Shown one piece after another: positions 8,624 through 17,142 of a stretch of DNA of 64,000 nt (the first letter of the stretch is position 1; each line of letters starts with the position of its first letter). The position numbers were made by a program, and so were the translations under genes. The DNA comes from Lentzea albidocapillata (GTDB lineage: Bacteria; Actinomycetota; Actinomycetes; Mycobacteriales; Pseudonocardiaceae): positions 109,586 to 173,585 of the forward strand of contig NZ_JOEA01000015.1 in assembly GCF_000719115.1 (NCBI RefSeq). Reading direction: 5' to 3'. The notes under the pieces are model-generated. The model worked only from the letters and a program-made list of their open reading frames with translations, searched no databases and had not been told where the DNA came from.

Positions 8624-9760
8624 GTGGTGACGGCGCACAAGCACAAACAAGCGCTGGCCGTCGCGATCCTGTTGGTCACCGTCGCGGCCGCGGACCTGAC
8701 GGCGGTCCTGCTGTGGCAGCCCACTTCGCGCAGCCTCCTGCACGACGCGTTGGTCGTGTTCTGGCCGCTGCCGGCGCTCGCGGGATTTCTGCTCGGCTTT
8801 TACGAACTGTTCCTGCACAAGCGCCTCGTCGCGGAGTTCGGCCGGATCTCCGGGCCTGGCATCGTCGAACACCTGCTGCCGTCCGAGGTGCTGCGCACCT
8901 TCCTCTCGTCCGTGTACGGCCCGAACGACGCGAACGACGACGTGGTGGCGGGTGTGCTCGGCGGCGACGGCATGCGCCCGCGCGGCGACGACCTGACGAT
9001 CAGCACCAGCACCACCGTGAAGCTGGAACTGCAGGGCATCGACACCAAGACGTACCACCTGATGACGACGCAGCGGTACCGGTTCCGCAACGACGTCCCC
9101 ACCGAACGCTTCGTCATCTTCGCCACCTCGAACGCGACCCTGCGCGACAGCATCAGCGCCGCCTGCCGCTACCCGTTGTTCGAGCTGTACTTCATCCCGG
9201 ACCCGTCGCTGTTCCTCGACTCGGTCGACGACCTGCGCCACTCCACCCAGATCGCCATCGACTACCTCGACCACGAAGGACTGCGCCGCTCGGCGGAACC
9301 CAGCCAGATCCCGCCGGTCGAGGTGAGGTTCGACCAATGGGCCAACTACCTGACGTTCTTCCGCGAGTCCACGGGCCCACTGGGCAAGCTCAGCCCGGTG
9401 GACCACATGAGTGATCTGCGGATCCTCGAGTGCGACCTCAGCCGCATCGCGGACGACCACGTGGTGCGCGCGATCCGCGAGCTCACCGTCTGGTCACGTA
9501 CGCTGCAGCGCACCAACGACGGCTTCTGCTACTGGCAGTCGCCCTATCCGTCCTTTGTGGACACCATCAGCTTCGACGCGACCGGGCTGGAGGTCGACCA
9601 GTCCCCCAGGCACGAGTTCCGGGTCATGCCCTTCACCTTCCGGTCGGCGACGGCGGCCGCGCGCTGGCTGGAAGCAGGTGAGCTCGAGGACCTGGACGTG
9701 CGGTCGTGGCTTCTGCCGGGGCATGGGGTGGCCTTGCTGTGGCGAGAGGCAATGGGCTGA
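8624..9760 (+). CDS. Membrane protein of unknown function (378 aa)
   Basis: I do not recognise the family. Two N-terminal hydrophobic segments (AVAILLVTVAAADLTAVLLW and ALVVFWPLPALAGFLLGFYE) precede a cytoplasmic region of about 320 residues. That region is rich in aromatic and acidic residues and has no enzymatic motif I can name. Segments such as STTVKLELQGIDTKTYHLM and DISSACRYPLFELYF-like stretches suggest a mixed alpha/beta fold. The start is one of two adjacent GTG codons (8624/8627) after AGGGGG. It lies 88 bases after the GntR gene and may be co-regulated with it. Confidence 0.65.
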   Translation: MVTAHKHKQALAVAILLVTVAAADLTAVLLWQPTSRSLLHDALVVFWPLPALAGFLLGFYELFLHKRLVAEFGRISGPGIVEHLLPSEVLRTFLSSVYGPNDANDDVVAGVLGGDGMRPRGDDLTISTSTTVKLELQGIDTKTYHLMTTQRYRFRNDVPTERFVIFATSNATLRDSISAACRYPLFELYFIPDPSLFLDSVDDLRHSTQIAIDYLDHEGLRRSAEPSQIPPVEVRFDQWANYLTFFRESTGPLGKLSPVDHMSDLRILECDLSRIADDHVVRAIRELTVWSRTLQRTNDGFCYWQSPYPSFVDTISFDATGLEVDQSPRHEFRVMPFTFRSATAAARWLEAGELEDLDVRSWLLPGHGVALLWREAMG

Positions 9761-9790
9761 GTCACCAGAGGACCAGGCGGTGGAGTGACG

Positions 9791-9826
9791 TTGCAAGTGA
9801 GCGCAAGAAATTGCGTACACTTGCGC
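9791..9826 (+). promoter_or_regulatory. LacI-gene promoter with overlapping inverted repeats
   Basis: The -10 box TACACT (9816-9821) lies six bases before the ATG at 9828, implying a leaderless message. A TTGCAA at 9791-9796 may act as -35, though the spacer is a long 19 bases. An inverted repeat GCGCAAG (9801-9807) / CTTGCGC (9820-9826) spans the -10, as expected for autoregulation by a LacI-type protein. Confidence 0.55.
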
Positions 9827-9827
9827 C

Positions 9828-10811
9828 ATGACGCAACGGAGGCTGGCCGAGGTCGCGGCCAAGGTCGGGGTCAGCGAGGCCACCGTCAGCCGGGTGCTGA
9901 ACGGCAAGCCGGGCGTCTCGGACGCCACGCGGAGCGCCGTCCTCACCGCGCTTGACGTGCTGGGTTACGAGAGGCCGACACAGCTCAGGGGGGAACGGGC
10001 GAGGCTGGTCGGGCTGGTGTTGCCCGAGTTGCAGAACCCGATCTTCCCCGCTTTCGCGGACGTGGTCGGGAACGCGCTGGCGCAACGGGGGTTCACGCCC
10101 CTTCTGTGCACCCGGACGGCCGGCGGAGTGACTGAGGCGGAGTACCTGGAGCTGCTGTTGGAGCAGCACGTCAGCGGCATTGTGTTCGCCGGTGGGCTGT
10201 ACGCGCAGAAGGACGCGAGCCACGGTCATTACCAGCAGATGATGTCCCGCAAGTTGCCTACGGTGCTGGTCAACGCCGCTATAGACGATCTGGCGTTTCC
10301 TCGGGTGTCGTGTGATGACGCGGTGGCCGTCGAGCAGGCGTACGGGCATCTGACGTCGCTGGGGCACAGGCGGATCGGGGCCGTGCTCGGGCCGCTGGAC
10401 CACGTGCCGAGCCTGCGCAAACAGCTGGCCATCGACAAGTGCGGCGGGGCCGATGTCGAGCACGCGATGTTCAGCCTGGAGGGCGGGCAGGCGGCGGCTA
10501 CCAAGCTCGTGCAGCGCGGCGTCACGGCGATCATCTGCGCCAGCGACCCGTTGGCGCTGGGTGCGATCAGGGCCGTGCGGCGTGCGGGACTGGACGTGCC
10601 CAAGGACGTGTCGATCATCGGGTACGACGATTCCGCCTTCATGACCTGCACTGATCCGCCGCTGACCACGGTCCGGCAACCGATCGAGGCGATGGGGCGG
10701 GCGGCCGTCGAACTGCTGGCCAACCAGATCTCCGGCAACTCGGTGGCGCCGGACGAGTTGCTGTTCGAGCCCGAGTTGGTGGTGCGGGCGTCCAGCGCGC
10801 CGGTGAGGTAA
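9828..10811 (+). CDS. LacI-family transcriptional regulator of the glucoside operon
   Basis: 327-residue repressor. The N-terminal helix-turn-helix and hinge (RRLAEVAAKVGVSEATVSRV then LNGKPGVSDATRSAV) are followed by a periplasmic-binding-protein-like sensor domain with the usual LVGLVLPELQNPIF, ICASDPLALGAIRAVR and VSIIGYDDS segments. It precedes a sugar-binding lipoprotein, two permeases and a GH13 hydrolase, so it most likely represses them until an alpha-glucoside or its product binds. A GCGCAAG/CTTGCGC palindrome lies on its own promoter, and related TTGCG elements occur before the transporter gene. Confidence 0.93.
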   Translation: MTQRRLAEVAAKVGVSEATVSRVLNGKPGVSDATRSAVLTALDVLGYERPTQLRGERARLVGLVLPELQNPIFPAFADVVGNALAQRGFTPLLCTRTAGGVTEAEYLELLLEQHVSGIVFAGGLYAQKDASHGHYQQMMSRKLPTVLVNAAIDDLAFPRVSCDDAVAVEQAYGHLTSLGHRRIGAVLGPLDHVPSLRKQLAIDKCGGADVEHAMFSLEGGQAAATKLVQRGVTAIICASDPLALGAIRAVRRAGLDVPKDVSIIGYDDSAFMTCTDPPLTTVRQPIEAMGRAAVELLANQISGNSVAPDELLFEPELVVRASSAPVR

Positions 10812-10834
10812 CGAGAGCAGTCGTCTTCTTGCGA

Positions 10835-10879
10835 GTTTTCGTCTAGATATTGCGTTCAGATGTAACGGCGCCTTATGGT
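10835..10879 (+). promoter_or_regulatory. Promoter of the glucoside transporter operon
   Basis: TTGCGT (10850-10855), an 18-base spacer and TATGGT (10874-10879) form a plausible sigma-70-type promoter upstream of the solute-binding protein gene. TTGCG-type half-sites (CTTGCGAG just upstream and ATTGCGTTC across the -35) resemble those on the LacI gene's own promoter. They are candidate operator elements. Confidence 0.45.
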
Positions 10880-10920
10880 CGCCGTCACATCGACGCGCTC
10901 GCGAGAAGGGCGGCCCCACC

Positions 10921-12258
10921 ATGAAGAAGTCCGCTGCCGTGCTGATTGGCGGTGTCCTGGCCCTAAGCTCCGCCGGCTGTGGGAGCGGTTCCACGACCGA
11001 GCCCGGCGCCAAGGTCCAGGTCAACATCAACGGTCAGCCGCCGCAGACCCAGGCGTTCGACCGCAAGGTCTTCGACGAGGACGTCGCGGAGTTCGAGACA
11101 GCGAACCCCGACATCGACCTCGTGCCGCACGAGGGGTTCATGGACCCGAAGACGTTCAGCGCCAAGCTCGCCGGTGGCCAGCTGGAGGACGTCTTCTACG
11201 TCTACTTCACCGATCCCGCGGCGCTCATCGCCCGCAAGCAGGCCGCCGACCTGACGGACTACGTCAAGGACGTTCCGCACTACGGCGACCTGAAGCAGGA
11301 GCTCAAGGACGTCTTCACGGTCGACGGCAAGGTCTACGGCCTGCCCACCGCCAACTACACGATGGGCCTGCTCTACAGCCGCACCAACTTCACCAAGGCG
11401 GGCCTGGACCCCGACTCGCCGCCGAAGACGTGGGACGAGGTCCGCGCCGCCGCCAAAAAGCTCAAGGACGCCGGCGTCACCGGGTTCGCCGAGTACAGCA
11501 AGAGCAACCAGGGTGGCTGGCACTTCACCACGTGGATGAAGTCCGTCGGCGGTGACATCGCCCGCAAGGACGGCGACACCTACAAGGCCGACTTCAACAA
11601 CGACAAGGGCAAGGAAGTCCTGCGCAGGCTCAAGGAGATGCGCTGGGACGACAACTCCATGGGCGAGAAGCAGCTCCTGGAGATCGGCGACGTGCAGAAC
11701 ATGATGGGCGCCGGGCAGCTCGGCATGTACCTGGCCGCGCCCGACAACGTCGCCGCGATCGTCAACCAGTTCAAGGGCAAGTACGACGACTACGGCCTGG
11801 CCGCGATCCCGGAGCAGAAGGGCACCCTGCTCGGCGGCGAGGGCTACATGATCAACCCGAAGGCGACGCCGGAGAAGATCAGGGCGGGCCTGAAGTGGAT
11901 CCAGTGGAAGTACCTGAACCCGGACCGGCTCGAAGGCAGCCTGCAGAAGTACAAGGACCGCGGCCAGCCGGTCGGCCTGCCGATCCCGCCGATCGCCGAC
12001 ATCTGGACCGGTGAGCCGCGCAAGCAGCAGGAAGATCTGAAGGCCAAGTACGCCACCATGCCGGTGAAGAACTTCCAGGCCTATGTGGACGGTGCGGAGA
12101 AGACCAAGGGCTCACTCGAGCCGCCGCAGGCACAACAGGTCTACGCGATCCTCGACAGCGTGGTGCAGGCGACGCTGACGAACTCCGACGCCGACCACTC
12201 GGCACTGCTGAAGGACGCGGAGACCAAGGTCAACGCCGTTCTGGCGCAGGTGAAGTGA
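10921..12258 (+). CDS. ABC transporter sugar-binding lipoprotein
   Basis: 445-residue extracellular solute-binding protein, family 1 (MalE type). The lipoprotein signal MKKSAAVLIGGVLALSSAGC has cysteine at residue 20 as lipid anchor. Typical segments include VDGKVYGLPTANYTMGLLYS, TWDEVRAAAKKL and MMGAGQLGMYLAAPDNV. Two MalF/MalG-type permeases and a GH13 alpha-glucosidase-like enzyme follow directly, so the ligand is probably a short alpha-glucoside. No ATPase gene is present in the operon, which fits actinomycetes that use one MsiK-type ATPase for many sugar importers. Confidence 0.92.
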   Translation: MKKSAAVLIGGVLALSSAGCGSGSTTEPGAKVQVNINGQPPQTQAFDRKVFDEDVAEFETANPDIDLVPHEGFMDPKTFSAKLAGGQLEDVFYVYFTDPAALIARKQAADLTDYVKDVPHYGDLKQELKDVFTVDGKVYGLPTANYTMGLLYSRTNFTKAGLDPDSPPKTWDEVRAAAKKLKDAGVTGFAEYSKSNQGGWHFTTWMKSVGGDIARKDGDTYKADFNNDKGKEVLRRLKEMRWDDNSMGEKQLLEIGDVQNMMGAGQLGMYLAAPDNVAAIVNQFKGKYDDYGLAAIPEQKGTLLGGEGYMINPKATPEKIRAGLKWIQWKYLNPDRLEGSLQKYKDRGQPVGLPIPPIADIWTGEPRKQQEDLKAKYATMPVKNFQAYVDGAEKTKGSLEPPQAQQVYAILDSVVQATLTNSDADHSALLKDAETKVNAVLAQVK

Positions 12259-13116
12259 GTGCGGCGCCACGTCACCGCGTACGGCTTCCTGAGTGCCGCG
12301 CTGGTCGTCTTCGCGGTGTTCTCCTGGTACCCCATCGTGCGCGGGGTGGTCCTGAGCTTCCAGCAGGTCAACTTCGTCACGAGTCCCGACTGGGTGGGCT
12401 GGGAGAACTTCGAGCGACTCTTCGCGGACCCGCTGTTCGGGGTGGCGTGGCGCAACACGTTGTACTTCACGCTGCTGGCACTGGTCCTCGGTTTCGGCGT
12501 CCCGTTCCTGACCGCTGTGGTGCTCAACGAACTGCGGCACGCCAAGGGCTACTTCCGCCTGTTGGTCTACCTGCCGGTGATGTTGCCGCCGGTCGTGACG
12601 GCCCTGCTGTGGAAGTGGTTCTACGACCCGGGGCCAGGCCTGTTCAACTCCGTCCTCAGAGGACTCGGGCTGCCGACGTCCCAGTGGCTCGACTCCGCCG
12701 ACACCAGCATGATCAGCCTCGTCCTGGTGATCACCTGGGCGAACATGGGCTCGGCAACGCTGATCTACCTGGCCGCGCTGCAGACCATCCCTGGTGAGCT
12801 GTACGAGGCCGCCGATCTGGACGGCGCGGGGATCGTCAAGAAGGTCTGGCACATCACGATCCCGCAGACCAAGTTCGTGATCCTGATGCTGTTGCTGCTG
12901 CAGGTCGTCGCGACCATGCAGGTCTTCACCGAGCCCTTCATCATGACCGGCGGCGGCCCGGAGGAGTCCACGGTCACCGTGCTGCTCCTGCTGTACCGCT
13001 ACGCCTTCTACTACAACGACTTCGGCACCGCGAGCGCGCTGAGCCTGATCCTCTTCGCGGTGCTGGGCGTCTTCTCCTTCCTCTACCTCAAGATCACGAA
13101 GAAGGCCGACGCATGA
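12259..13116 (+). CDS. Sugar ABC transporter permease, MalF type
   Basis: 285-residue membrane subunit with six predicted helices. The cytoplasmic EAA loop reads ELYEAADLDGAGIVKKVWHI, which docks to the ATPase. The GTG start directly follows the TGA of the binding-protein gene with no gap, so translation is probably coupled. The gene ends in a 4-base ATGA overlap with the next permease. Confidence 0.92.
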   Translation: MRRHVTAYGFLSAALVVFAVFSWYPIVRGVVLSFQQVNFVTSPDWVGWENFERLFADPLFGVAWRNTLYFTLLALVLGFGVPFLTAVVLNELRHAKGYFRLLVYLPVMLPPVVTALLWKWFYDPGPGLFNSVLRGLGLPTSQWLDSADTSMISLVLVITWANMGSATLIYLAALQTIPGELYEAADLDGAGIVKKVWHITIPQTKFVILMLLLLQVVATMQVFTEPFIMTGGGPEESTVTVLLLLYRYAFYYNDFGTASALSLILFAVLGVFSFLYLKITKKADA

Positions 13117-13946
13117 GGACTCTCACCAGGGGAACGGGCCCGGCGTACTGGATCGTCCTGATCGGCACGCTGGTCCTGTTCACGGCGGCGTTCCTGCTCC
13201 CGCTGGTCTGGGTGCTGCTCGGCGCGTTCAAACCGCCGGCGGAACTGGCCCAGCAACCGCCGACCATCCTGCCGCAGACGTGGGAACCGGGCGCGTACGT
13301 CGACGCCTGGAACTACATGGACCTGGGCCGGTTCTTCCTCAACACGTTCGTCGTCGCGATCGGCGCGTGGGCGGTGCAGATGGCCGTGATCGTCCCCGCG
13401 GCCTACGCGCTGTCCAAGCTCCGGCCGATCTTCGGCAACGTGGTGATGGGCCTGATGCTGGCGACGCTGATGTTGCCCTCGACGGCCATTCTGGTCCCGG
13501 TCTACCTCACGCTCACCGACCTCGGCCTGCTCAACAACCCGGCAGGCATCTGGTTGCCGGCCGCGGCGAACGCGCTGAACGTGTACCTGCTCAAGCGGTT
13601 CTTCGACCAGATCCCGGAAGAGCTCCTCGAAGCGGCCAGGATCGACGGTGCCGGAACGTGGACGACCCTCGTCCGCATCGTGCTGCCGATCTCACGCCCC
13701 ATCCTCGCCGTCGTCTCGATCTTCGCGGTCGTGGCGGCGTGGAAGGACTTCATCTGGCCGCTGCTCGTGTTCCCCGATCCGGCGAAGCAGACGCTCAGTG
13801 TCGCGCTTCAGCGCTTCGCTCCGGACACCCCGATCAACCTCCTGCTCGCGGGCCTCGTGCTGGCGAGCCTGCCGATGGTGGCGCTGTTCCTGGCGTTCCA
13901 GCGGCACATCCTCGCGGGGCTCACCGCGGGCGGCGTAAAAGGCTGA
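13113..13946 (+). CDS. Sugar ABC transporter permease, MalG type
   Basis: 277-residue second permease of the same importer. Six hydrophobic segments are seen, and the EAA loop is ELLEAARIDGAGTWTTLVRI. The ATG lies within the stop of the preceding gene (ATGA), a standard coupled arrangement for heterodimeric permeases. The GH13 hydrolase gene begins 11 bases downstream. Confidence 0.92.
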   Translation: MRTLTRGTGPAYWIVLIGTLVLFTAAFLLPLVWVLLGAFKPPAELAQQPPTILPQTWEPGAYVDAWNYMDLGRFFLNTFVVAIGAWAVQMAVIVPAAYALSKLRPIFGNVVMGLMLATLMLPSTAILVPVYLTLTDLGLLNNPAGIWLPAAANALNVYLLKRFFDQIPEELLEAARIDGAGTWTTLVRIVLPISRPILAVVSIFAVVAAWKDFIWPLLVFPDPAKQTLSVALQRFAPDTPINLLLAGLVLASLPMVALFLAFQRHILAGLTAGGVKG

Positions 13947-13957
13947 AAGGACACCAG

Positions 13958-15439
13958 ATGAGTTGGTGGCGCAACGCTTCCATCTACCAGGTCTACCTGC
14001 GCAGCTTCGCGGACGGCAACGGTGACGGCATCGGCGACCTGGCCGGCCTCCGCGACAAGCTCCAGCACATCGCGAGCCTCGGCTTCGACGCGATCTGGTT
14101 GAACCCGTGGTACCCGAGCCCGCTCGCGGACGGCGGCTACGACGTGGCGGACTACCGCGACATCGAGCCGGTCTTCGGGTCGCTCGCCGACGCCGAGAAG
14201 CTCATCGCGGACGCGCACGGCCTGGGCATCCGGATCATCATCGACCTCGTCCCGAACCACAGCAGCGACCAGCACCCGTGGTTCAAGGACGGCCTGTGGG
14301 ACCGCTTCCACGTCCGTGCCACCGAGGAGATCCCGAACGACTGGCAGTCGCGCTTCGGCGGCCCCGCCTGGAGCAAGCTCGAGGACGGCCGCTGGTACCT
14401 GCACCTCTACGCCGCCGAGCAGCCGGACTTCAACTGGGAGAACCAGGTCGTCCACGACGAGTTCGAGGACATCCTGCGGTTCTGGCTCGACCGCGGCGTC
14501 GACGGCTTCCGCATCGACGTGGCCGACGGCCTGGTCAAGGACTTCAGCAGGCCCGACGCCGACCTGCCCTACTCCGACCAGGACGGCGTGCACGAGATCT
14601 ACCGCCGGTGGCGGCAGATCGTCGACGAGTACGAGGGCGACCGCATCCTCGTCGGCGAGATGTGGCTGCCCGATCCGGTCAGGTTCGCCCGGTACCTCCG
14701 CCAGGACGAGATGCACAGCGCGTTCAACTTCGACTTCCTGTGCTGCCCGTGGAACGCCGACGAGCTGCGCAAGGTCGTCGACAGCACACTGGCCGCGCAC
14801 GAACCCGTTGGCGCGCCACCGACCTGGGTGCTCTCGAACCACGACGTCACCAGGCACGTGACCCGCTACGGCCGCGAGAAGACGGGATTCTCCTTCGCGG
14901 ACAGGCAGCACGGCGCCCCGACCGACTTCGAACTGGGGACCCGCCGCGCCCGCGCGGCGATCATGCTCACCGCGGCACTGCCCGGCGGCGTCTACGTCTA
15001 CCAGGGCGAGGAGCTGGGCCTCTGGGAGGTCGAGGACCTGCCGGACGAGCTGCGCGAGGACCCGGTGTGGCACCGCTCCGGCTTCACCGACCGGGGCCGT
15101 GACGGCTGCCGCGTGCCACTCCCCTGGTCCGCCGAGGACGGTCCGAGCTGGTTGCCGCAACCCGAGAACTGGCAGGACTTCTCGGTCGCGGTCCAGTCGG
15201 ACGACCCGGAGTCGATGCTCGCTCTGTACCGCCAGGTGTTCGCGCAACGCCGCGGCATCGACGGTGATCTGGAGTGGCTCGACCTGGGCGAGGACGTGCT
15301 GGCGTTCAAGCGCGGCGGCCACACCTGCGTCGTCAACCTGTCGGACCAGGCGATCGATCTGCCGGGCGTGCCAACGTTGTCAAGCGTCCCGCTCACCAAC
15401 GGCCAGCTGCCGCCGGACGCCGCGGCCTGGATCTCCTGA
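13958..15439 (+). CDS. Glycoside hydrolase family 13, alpha-glucosidase-like
   Basis: 493-residue cytoplasmic enzyme (no signal peptide) with a GH13 barrel. Conserved regions are visible: LVPNHSSDQH, then the nucleophile Asp187 in GFRIDVAD, the acid/base Glu234 in LVGEMW and the transition-state Asp296 in LSNHDVTRH. The start MSWWRNASIYQVYLRSFADG is characteristic of oligo-alpha-glucosidases. It probably splits the di- or oligosaccharide imported by the adjacent transporter into glucose units. Exact linkage preference cannot be read from sequence. It is the last gene of the operon and is closed by a 14-bp hairpin. Confidence 0.92.
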   Translation: MSWWRNASIYQVYLRSFADGNGDGIGDLAGLRDKLQHIASLGFDAIWLNPWYPSPLADGGYDVADYRDIEPVFGSLADAEKLIADAHGLGIRIIIDLVPNHSSDQHPWFKDGLWDRFHVRATEEIPNDWQSRFGGPAWSKLEDGRWYLHLYAAEQPDFNWENQVVHDEFEDILRFWLDRGVDGFRIDVADGLVKDFSRPDADLPYSDQDGVHEIYRRWRQIVDEYEGDRILVGEMWLPDPVRFARYLRQDEMHSAFNFDFLCCPWNADELRKVVDSTLAAHEPVGAPPTWVLSNHDVTRHVTRYGREKTGFSFADRQHGAPTDFELGTRRARAAIMLTAALPGGVYVYQGEELGLWEVEDLPDELREDPVWHRSGFTDRGRDGCRVPLPWSAEDGPSWLPQPENWQDFSVAVQSDDPESMLALYRQVFAQRRGIDGDLEWLDLGEDVLAFKRGGHTCVVNLSDQAIDLPGVPTLSSVPLTNGQLPPDAAAWIS

Positions 15440-15445
15440 TCACGC

Positions 15446-15485
15446 GACGAGGGAGCCTTTCCACACCCGGCAAGGCTCCCTCGTC
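15446..15485. terminator. Bidirectional terminator between convergent operons
   Basis: A fourteen-base perfect inverted repeat (15446-15459 with 15472-15485) and a 12-base loop. It sits between the stop of the GH13 gene (plus) and the stop of the WXG100-like gene (minus), so it can serve both. Confidence 0.85.
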
Positions 15486-15489
15486 CACA

Positions 15490-16344
15490 TCACCTCGTGG
15501 CGTACGACTGGTCGTCCATGTTGGTGCTGTAGACGCCCGTGTTCTTCACCACCTGCGCGGCGACCACGCCCTTCGGCGTCAGGTTCTTCATGGCGTCCTT
15601 GGCCTTCTCCAGCACGTCGAGGAGCTTGGAGACCAGCTTGGAGAGGCTCCGGATCGTGGTGACGATCTTGTCGATCCACTCGCGGACCTTGTTGACCCAC
15701 TTCACGACGACGCGGATGCCGTCGGCCACGATCGCGGGGGTGGCCAGGCCGACGGTGATCACGGCAGCCGCGGCGGCCCTGATCAGGAACTGCACCAGCT
15801 CGCTCATCGCCATCGCGATCAGGTCGCGCACGGTCGTGCGGACCACGGCGACAGCCGTGGCGGCACCGGTCAGCGCGGCTCCCACACCGCTCGCGGCGAT
15901 CGACGCGCCCTTGATCGCTTCCGCCTCGAGCAGTGCGACCGGCTTGTAGGCGGCGATCGCGGCCCCCTGCCAGGCGGAGGTGTCCGACTCCACGACCTGC
16001 TTCATGTACTCGGAGGCCTTGGCGAGGTGGTCGGAGACGTTGCCCCAGGTGGCGGCGTTCAGGTTGATCGTGCCGGGGTCGCCCGCGAGCGAGTTGAGCA
16101 TCGACGTCAACGGCTCGACGTGCTCGATGAACCAGGCGAACGCCGAGCTGAGCAGGCTGCCGAACGGGTCGGCGATGAAGCCGAGCGCGTCGAGGCCGGC
16201 CCCTGCGGCGTTGACACCGGCCTCCAGCCAGTCGCCGCGCTGAACGGCGAGAACCGCGTCGGCCCCCAGCTCGACCACACCGATACCGGTCAGGCCGTCG
16301 AGGCCGTCGCTCGCCGCCGGCCCCGCAATCAACGGGTTGCTCAT
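15490..16344 (-). CDS. WXG100-like type VII secretion substrate (284 aa)
   Basis: An alanine/valine-rich helical protein. Its N-terminal third resembles WXG100-family helical hairpins, with SAWQGAAIAAYK as the W-x-G turn at about residue 125. Amphipathic helices and hydrophobic stretches follow. It is the last of four same-strand genes that include an EspC-type protein, a YbaB-type protein and a two-helix membrane protein, a grouping common in actinomycetes for ESX-secreted effectors. No toxin domain is evident at the C-terminus. The ATG overlaps the preceding stop by 4 bases. Confidence 0.7.
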   Translation of the reverse strand: MSNPLIAGPAASDGLDGLTGIGVVELGADAVLAVQRGDWLEAGVNAAGAGLDALGFIADPFGSLLSSAFAWFIEHVEPLTSMLNSLAGDPGTINLNAATWGNVSDHLAKASEYMKQVVESDTSAWQGAAIAAYKPVALLEAEAIKGASIAASGVGAALTGAATAVAVVRTTVRDLIAMAMSELVQFLIRAAAAAVITVGLATPAIVADGIRVVVKWVNKVREWIDKIVTTIRSLSKLVSKLLDVLEKAKDAMKNLTPKGVVAAQVVKNTGVYSTNMDDQSYATR

Positions 16345-16676
16345 TTCCCGCCTCCCAGCTTCTCGATGAGCTTGTGCAGGCTGCCCCCGACCGCCTCGTC
16401 CACGTTGTCGTAGGTGTCAGCCATCGCGCTGACACCCGCCGACGTCGCGGCGACCACGGTGTTCGCGGTCGCAATGGCCGCGTGTCCCGTGATCTCGATC
16501 GAACCCATCAACGGCAGCAGGATCGGGCTGCAGAGGATGCCGTAGGCGGTGGTCCCGCTGATGGTCGCCTGCGTGGCAGCCTGTTGTGCCACGCCGATCT
16601 GCTCGACCACACTGTCCAGCCTGCGCGCGTGGTCACGCATGGCGACGGTGTGGACGTTGAAGCCTCCCGCGGTCAT
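16341..16676 (-). CDS. EspC-type ESX secretion-associated protein
   Basis: 111-residue helical protein that matches the EspC/type VII target pattern: an N-terminal FNVHTVAMRDHARRLDSVVE helix, AYGILCSPILLP in the middle and a C-terminal ADTYDNVDEAV segment. The ATG at 16676 is taken because homologues begin there; an in-frame upstream extension would overlap the preceding gene. Probably co-secreted with, or a chaperone for, the larger WXG100-like protein encoded next, with which it shares a 4-base overlap. Confidence 0.78.
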   Translation of the reverse strand: MTAGGFNVHTVAMRDHARRLDSVVEQIGVAQQAATQATISGTTAYGILCSPILLPLMGSIEITGHAAIATANTVVAATSAGVSAMADTYDNVDEAVGGSLHKLIEKLGGGK

Positions 16677-16680
16677 GCGG

Positions 16681-17142
16681 TCACCACCCCTTCTGCTCGC
16701 GGGCCCAGTTGTGGCCCTGGAAGTCATCGTCATTCGGCGGCTGTGGAGCCTTGGGCGGCTGCTCGGTCTCCTGCGGTGGCTGCGGGAACTTCTCCTGGAA
16801 GCCGCCCATGACCGCGTTCATGGTGGCGGAGTCGTCACCGAGGACCGGCGCCATCGCCTCCTGCATCCGCGTCGCGATCTGTGCCTGCGCCGACCGCATG
16901 ATGCCCAGGATCTCCGCCGACAGCTGTGCCGGCTGCTTGCGCAGCGCCGCGTCGGTGAGGTCGAGCGCCGTCACGTTGCCGCCGCTGTCGACCGTGACCG
17001 AGACCGAGCCGTCCTTCGACCGCTGGGTCACCCGGACCTCGCGCGCGGCCTGCGAGATCTGGTCGGCCTGCTTCAGCTTGGCCTGGATCTCCTCGTCCCA
17101 CTTGCGCATCAACGCGTCGGGATCACCCATGGTCGGATTCAC
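16681..17142 (-). CDS. YbaB/EbfC-family protein
   Basis: 153-residue protein. The YbaB/EbfC-like domain (about residues 15-100: LKQADQISQAAREVRVTQRS, SVTVDSGGNVTALDLTDAAL) is followed by a proline-rich tail (PPQETEQPPKAPQPPNDDDF). Classical YbaB binds nucleoid DNA; these variants sit in front of ESX substrate genes and their role is unclear. The GTG start overlaps the TGA of the upstream membrane-protein gene (GTGA) and has GAGGGG six bases before it, better than the internal ATG at 17130. Confidence 0.78.
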   Translation of the reverse strand: MNPTMGDPDALMRKWDEEIQAKLKQADQISQAAREVRVTQRSKDGSVSVTVDSGGNVTALDLTDAALRKQPAQLSAEILGIMRSAQAQIATRMQEAMAPVLGDDSATMNAVMGGFQEKFPQPPQETEQPPKAPQPPNDDDFQGHNWAREQKGW

